Shown here: positions 61,290 to 64,000 of the stretch, in pieces
Layout of the letters: every line of letters begins with the position of its first letter
How positions within the stretch are numbered: position 1 is the first letter of the stretch
Source: an uncultured Nocardioides sp.
Lineage (GTDB): Bacteria; Actinomycetota; Actinomycetes; Propionibacteriales; Nocardioidaceae
DNA: 64,000 nt
Assembly (NCBI RefSeq): GCF_947488515.1
Contig: NZ_CANKZF010000001.1
Coordinates: forward strand, 124,001 to 188,000
Direction: 5' to 3'
The notes under the pieces: generated by a model
What the model saw: only the letters and a program-made list of their open reading frames with translations
Database searches by the model: none
What the model was told of the DNA's origin: nothing
Translations under genes and position numbers: made by a program

Positions 61290-62956
61290 GCGGTCGGGGT
61301 CGCCTGCGGGTGCGCCGCGAGGTAGCCGTGCAGCGTCGCGATGACGGTCGCGCCGTCCCCGACGGCCGTCGCGACCCGCTTGATCGACCCGGCGCGCACG
61401 TCGCCGACGGCGAAGACACCCGGCAGGGTCGTCTCGAGCGGCAGCCGCCCCTCCCCGCCGGTCACCACGAAACCGGCCGCGTCACGCTCGATCTCCGCGG
61501 GCAGCCACTGCGTGCGGGGCACCGATCCGATGAGCACGAAGAGGCCGCCGGCCGGGACCTCCTCGCCCCCACCGGGACCACTGTGCTGCTCACCCAGGGT
61601 GAGCGCCGCCAGGCACCCGTCCTCCTCGCGCCCGTCCAGCACCGCCGTGCCGTAGCGGATGCCGACGTTGCGCGTGGCGTCGAGCTGCGCGATCAGGTAC
61701 TCGGACATGCTGGCCGCGAGCGACGCGCCCCGCACCAGCAGCGTCACGTGGCGGGCATAGCGGGCCAGGTGGAGGGCGGCCTGCCCGGCCGAGTTGCCGC
61801 CGCCGATGACGTAGACCTCCGTCCCGGCCATGGAGGGCGCCTCGGCGACGGCCGCCCCGTAGAACACCCCTCGTCCGACGAGGCCCTCCAGCGTGGGCAC
61901 GCCGAGGCGGCGGTAGTCGACGCCGGTGGCGATGACGACGCTGCGGGTGCGGATGACGCTGCCGTCGGACATGGAGACCGTCCGCAGGTCGCCGTCGGTG
62001 CCGAGCGCCTGCACCTCGCGCAGGAAGGAGTACTCGCTGCCGAAGGACCAGGCCTGCTGGAAGGACCGGAAGGCCAGGTGAGCGCCGCTGACGCCACGGG
62101 AGAAGCCGGGGTAGTTGCGGATGAGCGAGGACGTGCCGGCCTGGCCGCCCACCGCGGACTGCTCGACGACCATCGTCGACAACCCCTCGGAGGAGGCGTA
62201 GACCGCGGCCGCCAGGCCGCTGGGCCCGGCGCCGACCACCACGACGTCGTACACGCGGTCGGCCGGCAGCGGTGCCATGAGCCCGAAGGCGTCGGCGATC
62301 TCGAGGTCGGTCGGCGCGACGAGCGTCGTCGGTGGGTTGGTGAAGGCGAGCTGGAGCACCGGGAGCTCGGGGTCCTTGAGCCCGAGCCCGGCCAGCAGCC
62401 GGTTGGCGGACTCCGTGCCGACCTGGTGGAAGCCGACCGGGATGTGGTTGCGCCCGAACTGGTCGCGCAGCGCGTGGGTGCGCTCGTCGCGCTGCTCGCC
62501 GATCATCCGCACCGCTTCGAAGCCGATGCCCTGGGCGAGGTGCCAGTCGTCGAGCGTGTCGGTGATCGCTCCGTGGAACTCCTCGTCGCGCCGGCGCTCG
62601 GGTCGCAGGAGGACGAGCTCGGCGTGCCCGTGAGCGACGGCGGCGAAGACGTCGCCGGTGCTGGCGAAGTCACCCCAGATCGCGGCGACAGCCCGCTTGG
62701 CCGAGGGGTGCAGCGTGTAGGCGCGGCGCAGGAAGTCGAGGCCGTCGCGGTCGTCGGGGCCGAAGCAGGCGATCACGAGCGCCACCTGCCGGCCCCACCG
62801 GCGCAGCCCCTCGAGGACCGCACGGGCGTGCTCGTAGCTCGCGCACACGACCACCTCGTAGTCGCCTCCGTACCTGCGCCGCAGCTCCGACCCCAGCACG
62901 TCCCTCGACGTCTCGTCGGTCGTGGCCAGCAGCAGGACGGGATCGACGTCGCCCAT
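61286..62956 (-). CDS. Receiver-like / thioredoxin reductase-like fusion flavoprotein
   Basis: A 556-residue fusion. Residues about 1-120 look like a response-regulator receiver fold (VLLLATTDETSRDVLGSELR, QVALVIACFGPDDRDGLDFL); at the expected phospho-Asp position there is Cys64. A middle region (about 150-230) precedes a TrxR-like domain with VVVVGAGPSGLAAAVYASSE (FAD), VYVIGGGNSAGQAALHLARY (NAD(P)) and VFAVGDVRAGSIKRVATAVG. The usual redox Cys-x-x-Cys of thioredoxin reductase is replaced by a GVFYGAAVAEAP segment. Such fusions are known in actinobacteria under the name fused response regulator/thioredoxin-disulfide reductase, but this one should not reduce thioredoxin by the standard route. 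ATG with a GAGGGAGG site. Confidence 0.85.
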   Translation of the reverse strand: MGDVDPVLLLATTDETSRDVLGSELRRRYGGDYEVVVCASYEHARAVLEGLRRWGRQVALVIACFGPDDRDGLDFLRRAYTLHPSAKRAVAAIWGDFASTGDVFAAVAHGHAELVLLRPERRRDEEFHGAITDTLDDWHLAQGIGFEAVRMIGEQRDERTHALRDQFGRNHIPVGFHQVGTESANRLLAGLGLKDPELPVLQLAFTNPPTTLVAPTDLEIADAFGLMAPLPADRVYDVVVVGAGPSGLAAAVYASSEGLSTMVVEQSAVGGQAGTSSLIRNYPGFSRGVSGAHLAFRSFQQAWSFGSEYSFLREVQALGTDGDLRTVSMSDGSVIRTRSVVIATGVDYRRLGVPTLEGLVGRGVFYGAAVAEAPSMAGTEVYVIGGGNSAGQAALHLARYARHVTLLVRGASLAASMSEYLIAQLDATRNVGIRYGTAVLDGREEDGCLAALTLGEQHSGPGGGEEVPAGGLFVLIGSVPRTQWLPAEIERDAAGFVVTGGEGRLPLETTLPGVFAVGDVRAGSIKRVATAVGDGATVIATLHGYLAAHPQATPTA

Positions 62957-63059
62957 GGCGGCCCTCCCTCAAGCCTTCACCTCGGCTTCGACGCTACTCC
63001 GGGCCCGCCGCGGGCGGCGACACCATTTCTGGGGGTCTGGACCGCGTCCGGGCCGCCCG

Positions 63060-63992
63060 TCAGCGGGTCGGGAGGTGCGTCGGGATGCTCATCCGCGGAC
63101 CGCGCCGCGGGCGTGCCTGGCCGCCGGCCATCGCCATCGCGGCCGCGCGGCCGCGCTGGGGGCGGTAGGGCTCGAGCAGCTCCCCCATCTCCTCGTCGGT
63201 GATGTCGTGGCCGACGAGCGCCCAGCCGACCCAGTTGGCGAGGTGGTAGTCGCCGAAGCTGACCGCGTCGGGGTCGCCCAGCGCCCGCTGGCGCACCTCG
63301 GCGCTCGTCCACACGCCGACCCCACGGATCGAGCACAAACGCCGTTCGGCCTCGTCGCCCGACACCCCGGCCACCCGCTCGAGCGACGACGCCAGCCGGC
63401 AGGCGGTGACGATGGTGCGTGACTGGGCGGGCTGGACGCCGAGGCGCAGCCACTCCCACGACGGGATGGAGGCGATCGTGTCCGGGGTCGGCTGCAGCAT
63501 CAACCGCAGCGGCGCGACCGGGCCCGGCGCGGGCTCGCCGTGGCGGCGGACGAGCTCGCGGAACGAGCCGAACGCCTGCTTGCCGGTGACCTTCTGCTCG
63601 AGGATCGAGGGCACCAGCGACTCCATCACCAGCCCGGTGCGCCCGATGCGCCAGTGGCGGTGGGTGCGCCACCCGGCAGCGACCTCGGGGTGGTGGTGCG
63701 GCTCGAAGGCGGACGGGTCGTCGTCGGCGCCCAGCAGCGCCGGCATCCGGTCGAGCGCCCACTCCGCTCCCGGCCCCCAGGCCCGGCCGAGGACCTCGCC
63801 CGCCGACGCCCTGGGCTGCACGCACAGCGTCGCCGGCCCCTCCGGCGTGCGCATGGCGCGCCAGACCCGGCCGGACTCCTCGTGCCGCTGCGTCGGGTCA
63901 CCCGCCCCCCGGCGCTGCGGGCGCAGCACCTGCGCGGGCGCGCACGGCCAGTCGGGCACCCAGGTGCGGGTGCGCTCGTCCGGGGTGGCCAT
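63060..63992 (-). CDS. DNA-3-methyladenine glycosylase 2 (AlkA/HhH-GPD) family protein
   Basis: A 310-residue base-excision-repair glycosylase candidate. MESLVPSILEQKVTGKQAFG is the HhH-GPD domain entry. RRLCSIRGVGVWTSAEVRQR is the helix-hairpin-helix, and the following ALGDPDAVSFGDYHLANWVG contains the Asp expected at the catalytic position. The C-terminal ELLEPYRPQRGRAAAM is typical. An N-terminal beta-rich part (about 1-110) is AlkA-like. The complete gene, including its ATG, lies within the window, 8 bp from the edge; its promoter is outside. Confidence 0.87.
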   Translation of the reverse strand: MATPDERTRTWVPDWPCAPAQVLRPQRRGAGDPTQRHEESGRVWRAMRTPEGPATLCVQPRASAGEVLGRAWGPGAEWALDRMPALLGADDDPSAFEPHHHPEVAAGWRTHRHWRIGRTGLVMESLVPSILEQKVTGKQAFGSFRELVRRHGEPAPGPVAPLRLMLQPTPDTIASIPSWEWLRLGVQPAQSRTIVTACRLASSLERVAGVSGDEAERRLCSIRGVGVWTSAEVRQRALGDPDAVSFGDYHLANWVGWALVGHDITDEEMGELLEPYRPQRGRAAAMAMAGGQARPRRGPRMSIPTHLPTR

Positions 63993-64000
63993 GGGACGAC

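Overview
The window is a dense, very GC-rich actinobacterial chromosome segment. OpcA, RbpA, WhiA, a mycothiol-dependent-type maleylpyruvate isomerase, DUF222/HNH (13E12-type) and frequent GTG starts all point to Actinobacteria. The gene order fits a Nocardioides-like member of the Nocardioidaceae, but that placement is inference. I saw no rRNA, tRNA, insertion sequence, phage or CRISPR array, and no intergenic stretch longer than 300 bases.

Region 1 (1-12170) is central carbon metabolism. Forward: tkt (3' part only), tal, pgi, zwf, opcA, pgl, i.e. the pentose-phosphate pathway with its G6PDH assembly factor. Reverse: gap-pgk-tpiA-secG-rbpA. Between pgl and rbpA sits an accessory AbiEi/DUF559-type gene flanked on both sides by tandem 31-bp repeats in opposite orientation. 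Region 2 (12413-19207) is a translationally coupled four-gene ABC export-type operon (two ATPases, two FtsX/MacB-type permeases). It lies between gap and whiA, two loci that are usually adjacent in actinobacteria.

Region 3 (19234-27738, reverse) is whiA, yvcK, rapZ, uvrC, a Rieske lipoprotein and uvrA; a LexA/SOS box lies 29 bp upstream of the uvrA start. Region 4 (27908-36686) holds small redox and metabolic genes (MPI family, MBL hydrolase, FAD oxidase, a thioredoxin-rhodanese fusion, cytochrome b561 type), an ABC-F ATPase and three sulfotransferase-like genes, two of them recent paralogues. Region 5 (36815-49324) is accessory and housekeeping: a DUF222 HNH nuclease with a near-perfect SOS box on its start codon, kinases, a DEDDh exonuclease, an unlisted 31-residue membrane peptide gene, esterase, VOC protein, methyltransferases, a glycosyltransferase/methyltransferase/alpha-toroid operon, a ferredoxin reductase, two Mce-associated-like proteins and an atypical ion channel.

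Region 6 (49299-63992) has hemerythrin, DUF1707, uvrB, a phosphotransferase-like gene, DHFR-like and phospholipase D genes. It also has the most interesting gene of the window: a 1145-residue secreted protein with calcium-binding repeats, a VWA domain, a hydrophobic pre-toxin-like segment and a C-terminal PD-(D/E)xK-like nuclease domain. It is followed 7 nt later by a candidate immunity gene. The window ends with a membrane protein, a receiver/thioredoxin-reductase fusion that has lost both signature residues sets, and an AlkA-type glycosylase.

A recurring theme is leaderless expression: at least 17 genes have a TANNNT-like hexamer ending 6-8 nt before the start codon, without room for a ribosome binding site.
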